Below, piece by piece: positions 17,051 through 25,386 of a DNA stretch of 59,575 nucleotides. The stretch's first letter is position 1. Each line of letters opens with the position of its first letter. The notes beneath the pieces are model-generated. The model worked only from the letters and a program-made list of their open reading frames with translations. It searched no databases and had not been told where the DNA came from. The position numbers were made by a program, and so were the translations under genes. This DNA comes from a bacterium (GTDB lineage: Bacteria; Electryoneota; JAOADG01): contig JAOADG010000013.1 of the NCBI GenBank assembly GCA_026417415.1, positions 1-59,575 of the forward strand, in the 5' to 3' direction.

Positions 17051-18637
17051 TCAATCTCCGCCACCACTGCTTAAACTGGTTTCAGGGATCTTTTTGAGCT
17101 TAAAGACCGTATCCAATACAGTTCCATCCACCCATTTAACAACAGCAATGGGTTGATCAGTAAATTCAGGTTTTTGGGGAGGTCCTCCACACAGACGCTC
17201 AATTTCTTCTTTAATTTCTTCAATGGGACGAATTGGTAATCCGCTGTTTTTTGTGGCTTGAATTAAATCGGTTCTTTTAGGATTAATAGCAATCCCACGT
17301 TCTGTAACAACAACATCAATCAATTCACCGGGACCAACCAAAGTGGTGACACGATCCACAATTACGGGGATTCGATCACGAACCGCAGGAATAGGTAAAA
17401 TGGTGCATTTGGAAAACAAACAGTTTTGCCATCCTCCAATTCCGTGGAGGAGTTTTCCATCGCTATGGGAGACCACATTTGCATTAAATCCCACATCCAC
17501 TTCGGTTGCGCCTAAGACCACAACATCCACCATAGTAGAAAAGTTTCCTTTTCCGTGCCAATTGTAGGAAGTAAAGGGGGTCGTGGCTACGTGATTTCGG
17601 TTTTCGCGAATCGAGCGCACCCCTTCTAAATCAAAGGTCTGACCATCAAGGATATAATCCGTAAGCCCTTCTTCTAACAAATCCACTAAATATTTAGTAG
17701 AACCTCCGCGTACAAATCTTGCTTTTATCCCTTTTTTCTTCATGAGTTCTTTGACATATATGGCAAATGCCAAAGCGGTTCCGCCAGCACCAGCTTGGAA
17801 TGAAAATCCGTTCTGTAAGATTCCAGCTGCATCAATAAACTTGGCGGCTAATTCTGCAATATAAAGCCGATCTGGACTTCTTGTGAGTTGAGTGGTGCCA
17901 GAAACAATCTTGGATGGATCACCAATTTTATCCAATACCACAACATAATCCACATAATTCCCTTGAATTTGCCAAGGTATGCATGGGAATGGGACGAGGT
18001 TATCCGTTACCACAATCACATAATCTGCATACATGGAATCCACCAATCCAAATCCCAACGAGCCACAGGCAGAGGGACCGCGGTCACCGGTAGCATTTCC
18101 AAAGGGGTCAGCGGTCGGGGCAGCTAAAATCGCAATATCAATATGAACCTCACCGTCTTGAACCGCTTGCCAGCGACCACCGTGACTACGTAATACGCCT
18201 AATCCTTTCATTTTACCTTGGGTAACAAATTCTCCCAAAGGGCCATTCAACGAACCTTCTATATGATGGATGGTACCATCTTCTAAGTACTTGATTAGAG
18301 GAGCATGGCAAGGAAACGCTGCACTGGGAAACCAACGAAGGTTTTTCACACCCAATTCAGCACAAACTTCAAATACGCGGTTCATGACCAAGTCACCATT
18401 TCTAAAATGGTGGTGTGAGGAAATGGTGATGCCATCGCGAATATTACATTTCAACAATGCTGTTTTCAATGAATCAACCACTTTATTTCCGTCGGGAGGA
18501 TAGTTGGTGCAACTTCTAACGGGAGGAGCTGCTTTCGTTTTATTGGGTTGATATTGATGGATACCTTGAAAGGGAATTGCGGGAGTTCCATTCACTTCCA
18601 AAGGAACAGGACGATTGACTGCATTGTATTGAAACAC
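17051..18637 (-). CDS. citF: Citrate lyase alpha subunit homologue (citrate CoA-transferase)
   Basis: In citrate lyase the alpha subunit transfers the acyl-carrier thioester to citrate. The 528-residue protein matches the family in length and motifs: SSHHHFRNGD near residue 75, GDRGPSACGSLGFG, GNYVDYVVV, FQAGAGGTALAF, ARFVRGGSTKYLVDLLEEG, and VGPGELIDVVVTERGIAINPKR near the end. It is alone: no citE (lyase), citD (acyl carrier), citC, citG or citX is adjacent on either side. The start is a GTG at 18637 with an AAAGGG site seven bases before it. It could act as a stand-alone CoA-transferase or with partners elsewhere. Confidence 0.88.
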   Translation of the reverse strand: MFQYNAVNRPVPLEVNGTPAIPFQGIHQYQPNKTKAAPPVRSCTNYPPDGNKVVDSLKTALLKCNIRDGITISSHHHFRNGDLVMNRVFEVCAELGVKNLRWFPSAAFPCHAPLIKYLEDGTIHHIEGSLNGPLGEFVTQGKMKGLGVLRSHGGRWQAVQDGEVHIDIAILAAPTADPFGNATGDRGPSACGSLGFGLVDSMYADYVIVVTDNLVPFPCIPWQIQGNYVDYVVVLDKIGDPSKIVSGTTQLTRSPDRLYIAELAAKFIDAAGILQNGFSFQAGAGGTALAFAIYVKELMKKKGIKARFVRGGSTKYLVDLLEEGLTDYILDGQTFDLEGVRSIRENRNHVATTPFTSYNWHGKGNFSTMVDVVVLGATEVDVGFNANVVSHSDGKLLHGIGGWQNCLFSKCTILPIPAVRDRIPVIVDRVTTLVGPGELIDVVVTERGIAINPKRTDLIQATKNSGLPIRPIEEIKEEIERLCGGPPQKPEFTDQPIAVVKWVDGTVLDTVFKLKKIPETSLSSGGGD

Positions 18638-18717
18638 AGGAATACCCTTTGTTTAAACCAATACAATGTAATGGAATTCAGTAAGTTGTGCAACATCACA
18701 AATTAGATACAACTAAT

Positions 18718-18750
18718 AAAAAAGCGGTAACCTTAGATTACCGCTTTTTT
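18718..18750 (-). terminator. Rho-independent terminator after the lipoprotein gene
   Basis: A 13-bp perfect stem (18718-18730 with 18738-18750) around a seven-base loop, flanked by A6 and T6, lies 24 bases beyond the lipoprotein stop in the direction of its transcription. It also insulates citF. Confidence 0.85.
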
Positions 18751-18774
18751 AAAAAAAATGAAAAAAGTGGTTCG

Positions 18775-19662
18775 CTATTGAACCCGATACAACATTCCCC
18801 AAATGTTTGCTCGATAGGGGGCTTGGCTATCGTGTAAAGTTGAATCTGTCATTACATCAACGAACAAGTGATGAACGCCAGGTATTGCATTGGAAGGAAT
18901 CTTTCCTATTGCAACCATTTGGTTTGTTCCCATGGTTTGCATGACACGTCTAAGGATGGGAGGTGTTGTACGTGAACGAAAGTGGAGTTGCCCAAAAAAA
19001 GGACCGCTTCCATTGACGGTGACCTCTACTTTTATTGAATCGTTGGCTTGATAACTGGGCAATGAATCGCGTAATTGCCAATAAGAAAGTGGGTCTGTAA
19101 TTGAGCGAACAAGTTCCCAACTATTTTGAAAGTTAGATTTACGGTACCATTGTACGCTCGCAATATCAACTTCGTTGCTATTAAGCGTTTGACCTTCAGT
19201 AGCGGTTACTCTTACTAATCGCCAATTCAGATGGCGATATCGTGTATGGCGACCGGTACGCACAAATATACCCTCACGGATGTAGCGATCGGTAAATGGT
19301 TTAGTAATTGTGTCGGTGGATAGAATGATTACAAATTGACCACTGACATCCCAAGTCACTTGGACTCTTGCAGTGTCGTTGTTGGTTGTATCAAAGGTAA
19401 TTGTACGATTTACCGTGATATTGCGTATTTTTCTTCCCCAACGTAATGGGGTGATAGCAGTATCCAATTCATTCGCGTAAGCAGAATCTTCACTTACTAA
19501 ATCCACAGAAAAATAGTTAGCTTCTTCGTTGGAGGTGAGCTCACTCAATTGTTGACTGTCGCTGGGAACCGCATCATCTACGCTGGTTGGGTTTTTGCTA
19601 CAAGAATAAAAGAATAGAATAAGAGTGAAAACAGTAACGACATACGTAAGTTGCTTTGCCAT
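18775..19662 (-). CDS. Hypothetical lipoprotein
   Basis: A 295-residue protein of unknown function. The N-terminus is a lipoprotein signal (hydrophobic TYVVTVFTLILFFYSC, Cys at 21, followed by SKNP). The mature part is predicted all-beta, with NITVNRTITFDTTNNDTARVQVTWDVSGQFVI and a later segment about HLFVDVMTDSTLHD, which suggests an immunoglobulin-like surface domain. I chose the start at 19662 because AAAGGAG lies eight bases before it; the frame also contains an ATG at 19680 that overlaps this ribosome site. It is flanked by its own terminator and is divergent from the DUF177 gene. Confidence 0.7.
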   Translation of the reverse strand: MAKQLTYVVTVFTLILFFYSCSKNPTSVDDAVPSDSQQLSELTSNEEANYFSVDLVSEDSAYANELDTAITPLRWGRKIRNITVNRTITFDTTNNDTARVQVTWDVSGQFVIILSTDTITKPFTDRYIREGIFVRTGRHTRYRHLNWRLVRVTATEGQTLNSNEVDIASVQWYRKSNFQNSWELVRSITDPLSYWQLRDSLPSYQANDSIKVEVTVNGSGPFFGQLHFRSRTTPPILRRVMQTMGTNQMVAIGKIPSNAIPGVHHLFVDVMTDSTLHDSQAPYRANIWGMLYRVQ

Positions 19663-19776
19663 AACACATACTCCTTTCATTTGGATGGCATAATTATGAC
19701 AAACCGATATTGAAAAAGTTTAAAGGAGCGTTTTTAAGGTCTTGATTTTTAAGGAATTGTTTAGTACAATCGTAAA

Positions 19777-20199
19777 ATGAAAGTTAAAATCGTACCTACA
19801 GCACTTGGTGAATGGAAAGAAACCTACCAAGTATCCATACCTGAGTTAGAACTTCCAAACGATCCACACTTCAAAGTAGTGACTGCAGAAATCGTTTACA
19901 ATCAAACCGATAGACGTCTTTTAATGGACATTCAACTTTCTGTTAAGGCGAGCACGGAATGTTACCACTGTGGTGAACCGATGACCTTTTTGATATTTCC
20001 TTATTTGCATTTGGAATTTTACCGTGTAGAAAACCCGAATCGCGATAGTGGTGATGATGACATCAAATTTATTGGTTTATTGCAAACGGACATTGATTTA
20101 TCTCAAGATTTACGGGATGCCATAGTGTTATCTCTTCCGATGCGTATCACTTGTTGCGATGAAGATCGGATGGAGCATATTCTTTTTTCTGGTGACTAA
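19777..20199 (+). CDS. DUF177 (YceD-like) family protein
   Basis: The 140-residue protein shows the DUF177 pattern: a CxxC pair (CYHCGE, about residues 62-65), a DIDLSQDLRDAIVLSLPMR helix region near 107-125 and a Cys pair near the end (RITCCDED). YceD-family proteins usually sit directly upstream of rpmF (ribosomal protein L32) and are linked to 23S rRNA metabolism. Here no rpmF follows: the next 122 bases hold no L32-like frame and the next gene is PqqD-like. It has no clear ribosome site. Confidence 0.75.
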   Translation: MKVKIVPTALGEWKETYQVSIPELELPNDPHFKVVTAEIVYNQTDRRLLMDIQLSVKASTECYHCGEPMTFLIFPYLHLEFYRVENPNRDSGDDDIKFIGLLQTDIDLSQDLRDAIVLSLPMRITCCDEDRMEHILFSGD

Positions 20200-20321
20200 C
20201 AAATTCTACGATTTCGTATATTTCTACGAATTTCCCGCCCGGAACTTTTTATTTAACCAAGATATTACACGATTATTTAAGTGGTACACATTTTGCCACT
20301 TCATAATAAAAAGGAGTCCCT

Positions 20322-20555
20322 ATGAAAGATAAACAACTTTCCCTTACTGAAAGTGGTTTTTTGTTTGATCATAATTCAGGCCTCACCTATTCATTGAATC
20401 CAACAGCTACCAGAATTATGCAAATGTTGATGGATGAAGAAGACGCAGAAACCATCGTCCAAAAAATTCTTGAAGAATATGAAGTGGATGAAAAAGAAGC
20501 ACGATTCGACATAGAACAATTCGTTCAACAATTAAAAAAATTTGACCTTCTATAA
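20322..20555 (+). CDS. PqqD-family RiPP recognition element protein
   Basis: A 77-residue stand-alone PqqD-like protein. The family pattern is complete: a short beta hairpin (GFLFDHNSGLTYSLNPTATRIM), then three helices with the DAETIVQKILEEYEVDEKEARFDIEQFVQQL pattern and a C-terminal leucine pair. PqqD domains bind the leader segment of ribosomally made peptides and hand it to modifying enzymes. A strong AAAGGAG site precedes the ATG. It is the first gene of a tight cassette with the ATP-grasp gene (17 bases downstream) and the PLP-enzyme gene. No separate precursor-peptide gene was found between 20.2 and 23.3 kb. Confidence 0.88.
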   Translation: MKDKQLSLTESGFLFDHNSGLTYSLNPTATRIMQMLMDEEDAETIVQKILEEYEVDEKEARFDIEQFVQQLKKFDLL

Positions 20556-20572
20556 ATATCTAAGGAGAAAGA

Positions 20573-21661
20573 ATGAAAAAAAGTAAGCAGGGAAATGTAC
20601 GTGCTGTTGCGGTTACAGGTTTACAGGCAACGGACAATCCTGCACCCGGAATTGCTGTTGCAAGGTCAATACGCGAAGGGGGATGGGATGGACTTATCGT
20701 CGGGTTAACTTACGATACTTTTGATACGGGAAGTTACAATAGCGATTTAATTGATCAAGTGTTCTTAATTCCGTATCCGAATACTGGCGCCGAAGCGACA
20801 CTTGACCGTCTCCATTACATTCATTCCATCACACCCTTAAGTGCAATTATACCCAACTTAGATTCGGAACTTGATTTGTACAATACGATTCGAGACGATT
20901 TAACTGCGATGGGAATAGGATTATTCATACCAGATACTAGAACTTTACGAATGCGATCAAAAGCCAAATTGGCAGAGTTTTGTCATAACCATAACCTACC
21001 TGCACCCATTACCGAGTTGGTGTATGATTTTGCTGGATTAGAACGGGCTTTATCCAAAGTTGGATATCCTGCTGTCATTAAAGGGGTGTTTTATGAGGCC
21101 TATACCGCATATACATGGCAAGAAGCCACTATCCATTTTGATAAATTGAAGTTAAGGTGGGGATTACCAATTTTAGTTCAAAACGTGATTCCCGGTGAAG
21201 AATACAATATCTGCGTTGTAGGTGACGGAAAAGGTGGGACGGTTGGAGCGGTCCCTATGCGTAAATTGCGTCTCACTGAAAAAGGAAAAGCATGGGCAGG
21301 AATTACCATAAAAGATCCAGAATTAATTGAACTAGCAAAAAAAACCATGGAGGCATTGAAATGGCGAGGTCCATGCGAACTTGAACTGATGAAACACGAA
21401 GCCAGCGGTCAATACTACATTATTGAGATAAATCCACGTTTCCCTTCTTGGTGCTATTTGACTACAGGAGCAGGACAAAATTTACCTTATGCGAATTTAC
21501 AACTTGCCCTTGGAGAACAACCGTTAGAACTTGCGGAATATCGTAGTGGAGTGACCTTTGCTAGACACGCCATTGACATCATTTGTGATTTGTCGGCTTT
21601 AGAAGGTCTTACCATGAAAGGACAAGTGATTTATCGCAAGCAACCAAAACACAAAGAATAG
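20573..21661 (+). CDS. ATP-grasp family ligase-like protein
   Basis: A 362-residue ATP-grasp enzyme. Visible elements are an N-terminal Rossmann-like pre-domain (VRAVAVTGLQATDNPAPGIAVARSIRE region), the ATP-binding strand with Lys (GYPAVIKGVFYEA), the hinge (PILVQNVIPGEEYNI), and the metal-binding end (CELELMKHEASGQYYIIEINPRFPSW), with the Glu and Asn-Pro-Arg expected for Mg-ATP. ATP-grasp enzymes activate a carboxylate as an acyl phosphate and join it to an amine or thiol. The substrate is unknown. The gene is 17 bases after the PqqD-like gene and precedes the PLP enzyme by 58 bases, so a joint pathway is likely. A good AGGAGA site precedes the ATG. Confidence 0.85.
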   Translation: MKKSKQGNVRAVAVTGLQATDNPAPGIAVARSIREGGWDGLIVGLTYDTFDTGSYNSDLIDQVFLIPYPNTGAEATLDRLHYIHSITPLSAIIPNLDSELDLYNTIRDDLTAMGIGLFIPDTRTLRMRSKAKLAEFCHNHNLPAPITELVYDFAGLERALSKVGYPAVIKGVFYEAYTAYTWQEATIHFDKLKLRWGLPILVQNVIPGEEYNICVVGDGKGGTVGAVPMRKLRLTEKGKAWAGITIKDPELIELAKKTMEALKWRGPCELELMKHEASGQYYIIEINPRFPSWCYLTTGAGQNLPYANLQLALGEQPLELAEYRSGVTFARHAIDIICDLSALEGLTMKGQVIYRKQPKHKE

Positions 21662-21719
21662 TATTGATACCAACGAAATTCATCCATGAGAATATCAGAA
21701 AAAATTTTGAGGAGTGATT

Positions 21720-23108
21720 ATGTACAATCAATCAGAAGATTTAAAATCCACTAAACCAAAACAGTTTTGGGAAAAACCTACCATTGTTAAACACATCGTT
21801 GGATTAACAAACAAGTTTGGACGGCACCCTTCCACTTTACCTTACAATTCTATTGATGGGATTGCAGTGAGTGATTTGGTAGAAGAATTTGGTTCACCAT
21901 TATACGTAGTTTCAGAAAGCACCTTAAGAAGACGCTATAGAATGTTTATGCAAGCATTTGCTCCTCGTTATCCAAGGGTTCAATTGGCTTACAGTTACAA
22001 AACCAATTATTTAGATGCGGTGTGTTTAACCTTGCATACAGAAGGTGCATGGGCTGAAGTAGTTAGTGATACCGAATACGAAATGGCTATCCGCAATGGT
22101 GTACCGGGTAATCAAATTGTGTTCAATGGACCTCAAAAATCAGAAAAAGGTTTAGAACGTGCCATTCAAGATGGTGCGATGATCAATTTGGACAGTTTTG
22201 ATGATTTTTACTTAATGGAACGTGTAGCCGAAAGATTAGGCAAAAAAGCGGAGGTCGGCATTCGTGTTTCTTTCCAATTGAATTATCCACCATGGTCAAG
22301 ATTCGGTTTCCAATATGAAACTGGGGACGCTTATGCCATTGCCAAACGAATTTATGAAAGCCCATTTTTAGAATTGGTCGGGTTGCATTGTCACATTGGT
22401 ACCTATGTAGATGACCCCAATATGTACGCTAGTGAAGCAACGAAAATCGTAGAATTGGCTACGTTATTAAAAAATGAATTTGGAATAAAATTAAAGTATT
22501 GGGATTTAGGGGGTGGCTTTGCTTCAAAAAATACTTTACACACCGCTTGGTTACCGGGAGAACAAACGTGTCCCGATTTTAACACATACGCTGAAGCCAT
22601 CTGTCCTATCCTGTTAGAAGGTCCCTACCAAGGTGAAGAGTTCCCATTGTTGCTGTTTGAACATGGCCGCGCTATGGTTGATGAAGCGATGCACCTAATT
22701 GTTACCATCATCAGTCAAAGACGATTGAATGGAGAAAAGAAAGCAATCGTGGTTGATGCTGGAATCAATTTGTTATCCAATGTCTATTGGTACAAGTACG
22801 ATATGCGCTTAGCAAGAGATGCAGGAACATTGACGGAAGGCACCACTATCCTTGGAAATTTATGTATGAACATTGATGTTATCTCTCATGATACCGCTTT
22901 ACCTAGTATGAAAACAGGTGAACATTTGGTGATCCGAAATATCGGTGCTTACAATTTCACCCAATCCACTCAATTCATTCATACCAGACCTGCGGTAGTA
23001 CTAATTGATGAGCAAGGAAAAGCGCATGTGGTCCGTGAACCTGAAACAGTAGAATATTGGAAACAATTGGATAGGGTGCCTGAACATCTTAAACTGAACA
23101 AAATGTAA
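21720..23108 (+). CDS. Diaminopimelate-decarboxylase-like PLP enzyme with leader-like N-terminal tail
   Basis: A 462-residue fold-type III PLP enzyme. The barrel starts near residue 47 and has the PLP Lys (K94 in AYSYKTN), the HCHIGT motif, the phosphate-binding DLGGGF loop, an HGRAMVDEA segment where typical decarboxylases have EPGR, and VDAGINLLSN near the end. Family members decarboxylate diaminopimelate, ornithine, arginine or related amino acids. Residues 1-46 are extra: FWEKPTI (16-22) and VGLTNKFG (27-34) resemble RiPP leader segments with an aromatic-x-x-Pro motif that binds PqqD-like domains. I chose the ATG at 21720, five bases after GGAG; a GTG at 21714 overlaps that site. Confidence 0.82.
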   Translation: MYNQSEDLKSTKPKQFWEKPTIVKHIVGLTNKFGRHPSTLPYNSIDGIAVSDLVEEFGSPLYVVSESTLRRRYRMFMQAFAPRYPRVQLAYSYKTNYLDAVCLTLHTEGAWAEVVSDTEYEMAIRNGVPGNQIVFNGPQKSEKGLERAIQDGAMINLDSFDDFYLMERVAERLGKKAEVGIRVSFQLNYPPWSRFGFQYETGDAYAIAKRIYESPFLELVGLHCHIGTYVDDPNMYASEATKIVELATLLKNEFGIKLKYWDLGGGFASKNTLHTAWLPGEQTCPDFNTYAEAICPILLEGPYQGEEFPLLLFEHGRAMVDEAMHLIVTIISQRRLNGEKKAIVVDAGINLLSNVYWYKYDMRLARDAGTLTEGTTILGNLCMNIDVISHDTALPSMKTGEHLVIRNIGAYNFTQSTQFIHTRPAVVLIDEQGKAHVVREPETVEYWKQLDRVPEHLKLNKM

Positions 23109-23124
23109 ACTGGAGCGTTCTTCA

Positions 23125-23215
23125 CAATAGACAATTAACCATCTATTGGAATACAACGATTTGATTTAATCGTTGGAAATGGAGAACATCTTGTAGTGTT
23201 CTTAACATTTTTTTT
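23125..23215 (+). promoter_or_regulatory. Three consecutive short inverted repeats ending in a T-run
   Basis: Between the PLP enzyme and the phoB-like gene lie three hairpins in series: CAATAGA/TCTATTG (23125-23131 with 23142-23148), CAACGATT/AATCGTTG (23154-23161 with 23168-23175), and AGAACA/TGTTCT (23183-23188 with 23197-23202). The last is followed after five bases by an eight-base T run. This may be a compound terminator for the cassette or a structured leader for the two-component genes. The stems are AT-rich and short. Confidence 0.4.
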
Positions 23216-23259
23216 ATAATTTTCAAATAGATTGATATGGGTCTCATTGTGGAGGAAAT

Positions 23260-23946
23260 GTGCAAAAAGAAAAGATATTTGTGATTGAAGACGAAGAAGA
23301 TATCGCAGAAATCATCCGCTTTAATTTACAACGCGAAGGATTTGAGGTAAAAGTAGTATATTCTGGAAATGAAGCAATTTCCAGAATTAAACAAGAAATG
23401 CCCAAATTGATTCTTTTGGATTTAATGCTTCCGGGCATTGATGGTTTGACTTTATTCCGTCTGTTAAAACAAGATGCGGCAACCAAATCCATACCAGTGA
23501 TTATGGTTACTGCCAAAGGTGAAGAGACCGATATCGTGACCGGTTTAGAATTGGGTGCAGATGATTATATTCCAAAACCGTTCAAGATTCGTGAACTGAT
23601 AGCAAGAGTGAAAAGTGTGATGCGGAAAAAGACAACCATTACACCATCAGAAACCGATGATATTCAAATTGGAGAGATACGTATTTTACCAGAAAAACAC
23701 GAAATTTATGTTAATGATCAATTGGTTAAACTTACTCAAACGGAATTTAAAATTTTGCATGCAATGGCAAGAAAACCCGGTAGAGTATTTACAAGATATC
23801 AGATTGTAGATGTGGCACGTGGTTCAGATGCAATTGTTACAGACCGATCGGTGGATGTACATATTGTTTCCATTCGTCGAAAATTGGGTAGTGCTGGAAA
23901 ACGCATAGAAACCGTACACGGTGTAGGTTATAAGTTTTTAGAATAA
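23260..23946 (+). CDS. PhoB/OmpR-family response regulator
   Basis: A 228-residue regulator with an N-terminal receiver (acidic EDEED near residues 10-14, phospho-acceptor Asp in LLDLMLPGIDGL, Lys in YIPKPFKI) and a C-terminal OmpR-type winged helix (about 130-225; LTQTEFKILHAMARKPGRVFTR, VDVHIVSIRRKLG, VHGVGYKF). The start is a GTG at 23260 with GGAGG four bases before it; an ATG two bases upstream is out of frame. It is followed 6 bases later by a PhoR-like kinase. The receiver resembles PhoB, but no pst or phoU genes are in the window, so phosphate control is only likely. Confidence 0.88.
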   Translation: MQKEKIFVIEDEEDIAEIIRFNLQREGFEVKVVYSGNEAISRIKQEMPKLILLDLMLPGIDGLTLFRLLKQDAATKSIPVIMVTAKGEETDIVTGLELGADDYIPKPFKIRELIARVKSVMRKKTTITPSETDDIQIGEIRILPEKHEIYVNDQLVKLTQTEFKILHAMARKPGRVFTRYQIVDVARGSDAIVTDRSVDVHIVSIRRKLGSAGKRIETVHGVGYKFLE

Positions 23947-23952
23947 TTTCAA

Positions 23953-25335
23953 ATGATCTATCAATGGTTTGTTAGAAATTCCATCATCATTGGAATTTCT
24001 GTTTTTGTTGTGTTGTGGTTTGGTCTTTATTTTATCGCTGGATATAAAAATTATAAAACAATATTACTACTTTGGTTTGTACTTACCGCTGTTCTTTCTA
24101 TCTTGAATGTTCTTTTTTTAAAAAAAGTTATCCAACCTTTTGAGCGGTTGATCGAAACTATTCAATCACTTCATCAACCATCCGACAATAAACCGCAATC
24201 TCTTTTACAAGAATCTTTAGACGAAAAGTTTAATCAATCTTTACGTAATCTCATTGAAAAGTTACAAGCCAATTATTCTAACATCGTTCATCAACGCAAT
24301 GAATTGGAAGCACTTCTATCCTCAATGGTTGAAGGGATGATCGCCGTAGATAACCAAGGTTATGTGTTGCGAATTAATCGGGCTGCAAGAGAACTGTTTT
24401 CTATTCATAACGATGAGTTCAATGGGAAACTGTTAATAGAGGTAGTTAGAAACACCGATCTACAAAATTTTGTACAAAAACTGTTAACCCAAAAAACTAC
24501 CCTTGAAGACAAAATAGTCATTTCTAAAATCCAGAAAACTTTACAAGTGCACGGTTCACCGCTTTATGATACGCAAGGAATGCAGTTCGGAGTGGTATTG
24601 GTTCTTAATGACATTACCCGTTTAGAAAAATTAGAAAAGATTAGAAGGGAATTTGTTAGCAATGTATCGCATGAACTAAAGACACCAATTACTTCTATTC
24701 GTGGCTATGTGGAAACAATTCGAGAGATCGGATTTGAAGATAGAGAAATGACCATAAAATTTTTAGATACCATTTTAAAACATACGGAAAGATTATCCGC
24801 CATCATTGAAGATTTGCTCAACCTATCTAGAATTGAAAGAGACGAAAGGGAAATTGAAAAAGAAGAGATGGATCTTATTCCAATCTTACGAAACCTGGTA
24901 GAAGAACTGGAACCACGATTGCAGAAGTATCAAATTCAAGTAGAGTTCAAAGTCCCAAATCAATTGATTTGTTTAGGGAACAAACTTTTACTTCGTCAAG
25001 CGTTTTTTAATTTACTTGATAATGCGATAAAATATGCTGCGGATGGAAAAAAAATAGTGATTCAATCTCAAATTCAAGATCAAAAAATCGTGCTATCATT
25101 TCAAGATTTTGGACCGGGAATTGACAAAAAGCATCACGAAAGAATTTTTGAGCGATTTTACCGTTTAGATGTTGCTCGAAGTCGAAATTTAGGCGGTACA
25201 GGTTTAGGTTTAGCCATTGTAAAACACGTAATTTTGGCACATCATGGAAATGTTACCTTAGAAAGTGAAGTAGGTAAAGGCACTACTTTCCAAATCCACC
25301 TACCTATTTTTACACCTAATGACCAACTAACTTGA
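23953..25335 (+). CDS. PhoR-like membrane histidine kinase
   Basis: A 460-residue sensor kinase. Two transmembrane helices (about residues 9-29 and 34-55) are separated by a very short loop, so there is no real periplasmic sensor. A PAS domain follows (LLSSMVEGMIAVDNQGYVLRIN, about 118-210), then the HisKA helix with the phospho-acceptor His in SNVSHELKTPITSIRGY, and a complete ATPase domain: N box (FFNLLDNAIKYAA), DFGPGI, ERFYR, and GGTGLGLAIVKHV. This architecture matches PhoR. It pairs with the adjacent response regulator and ends this operon. Confidence 0.9.
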   Translation: MIYQWFVRNSIIIGISVFVVLWFGLYFIAGYKNYKTILLLWFVLTAVLSILNVLFLKKVIQPFERLIETIQSLHQPSDNKPQSLLQESLDEKFNQSLRNLIEKLQANYSNIVHQRNELEALLSSMVEGMIAVDNQGYVLRINRAARELFSIHNDEFNGKLLIEVVRNTDLQNFVQKLLTQKTTLEDKIVISKIQKTLQVHGSPLYDTQGMQFGVVLVLNDITRLEKLEKIRREFVSNVSHELKTPITSIRGYVETIREIGFEDREMTIKFLDTILKHTERLSAIIEDLLNLSRIERDEREIEKEEMDLIPILRNLVEELEPRLQKYQIQVEFKVPNQLICLGNKLLLRQAFFNLLDNAIKYAADGKKIVIQSQIQDQKIVLSFQDFGPGIDKKHHERIFERFYRLDVARSRNLGGTGLGLAIVKHVILAHHGNVTLESEVGKGTTFQIHLPIFTPNDQLT

Positions 25336-25386
25336 TTTTCCCAATCGCTAACCTTACAATTGAACTTGTTTTGAGAAAGGAACTTT

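Noticed and set aside
20279-20301. Hairpin AAGTGG/CCACTT as a terminator after the DUF177 gene
   Set aside because: Six-bp stem, large loop and no T-run; too weak to call, although it lies just before the PqqD ribosome site.
20200-20321. rpmF (ribosomal protein L32) after the DUF177 gene
   Set aside because: The gap is 122 bases, too short, and no L32-like frame is present.
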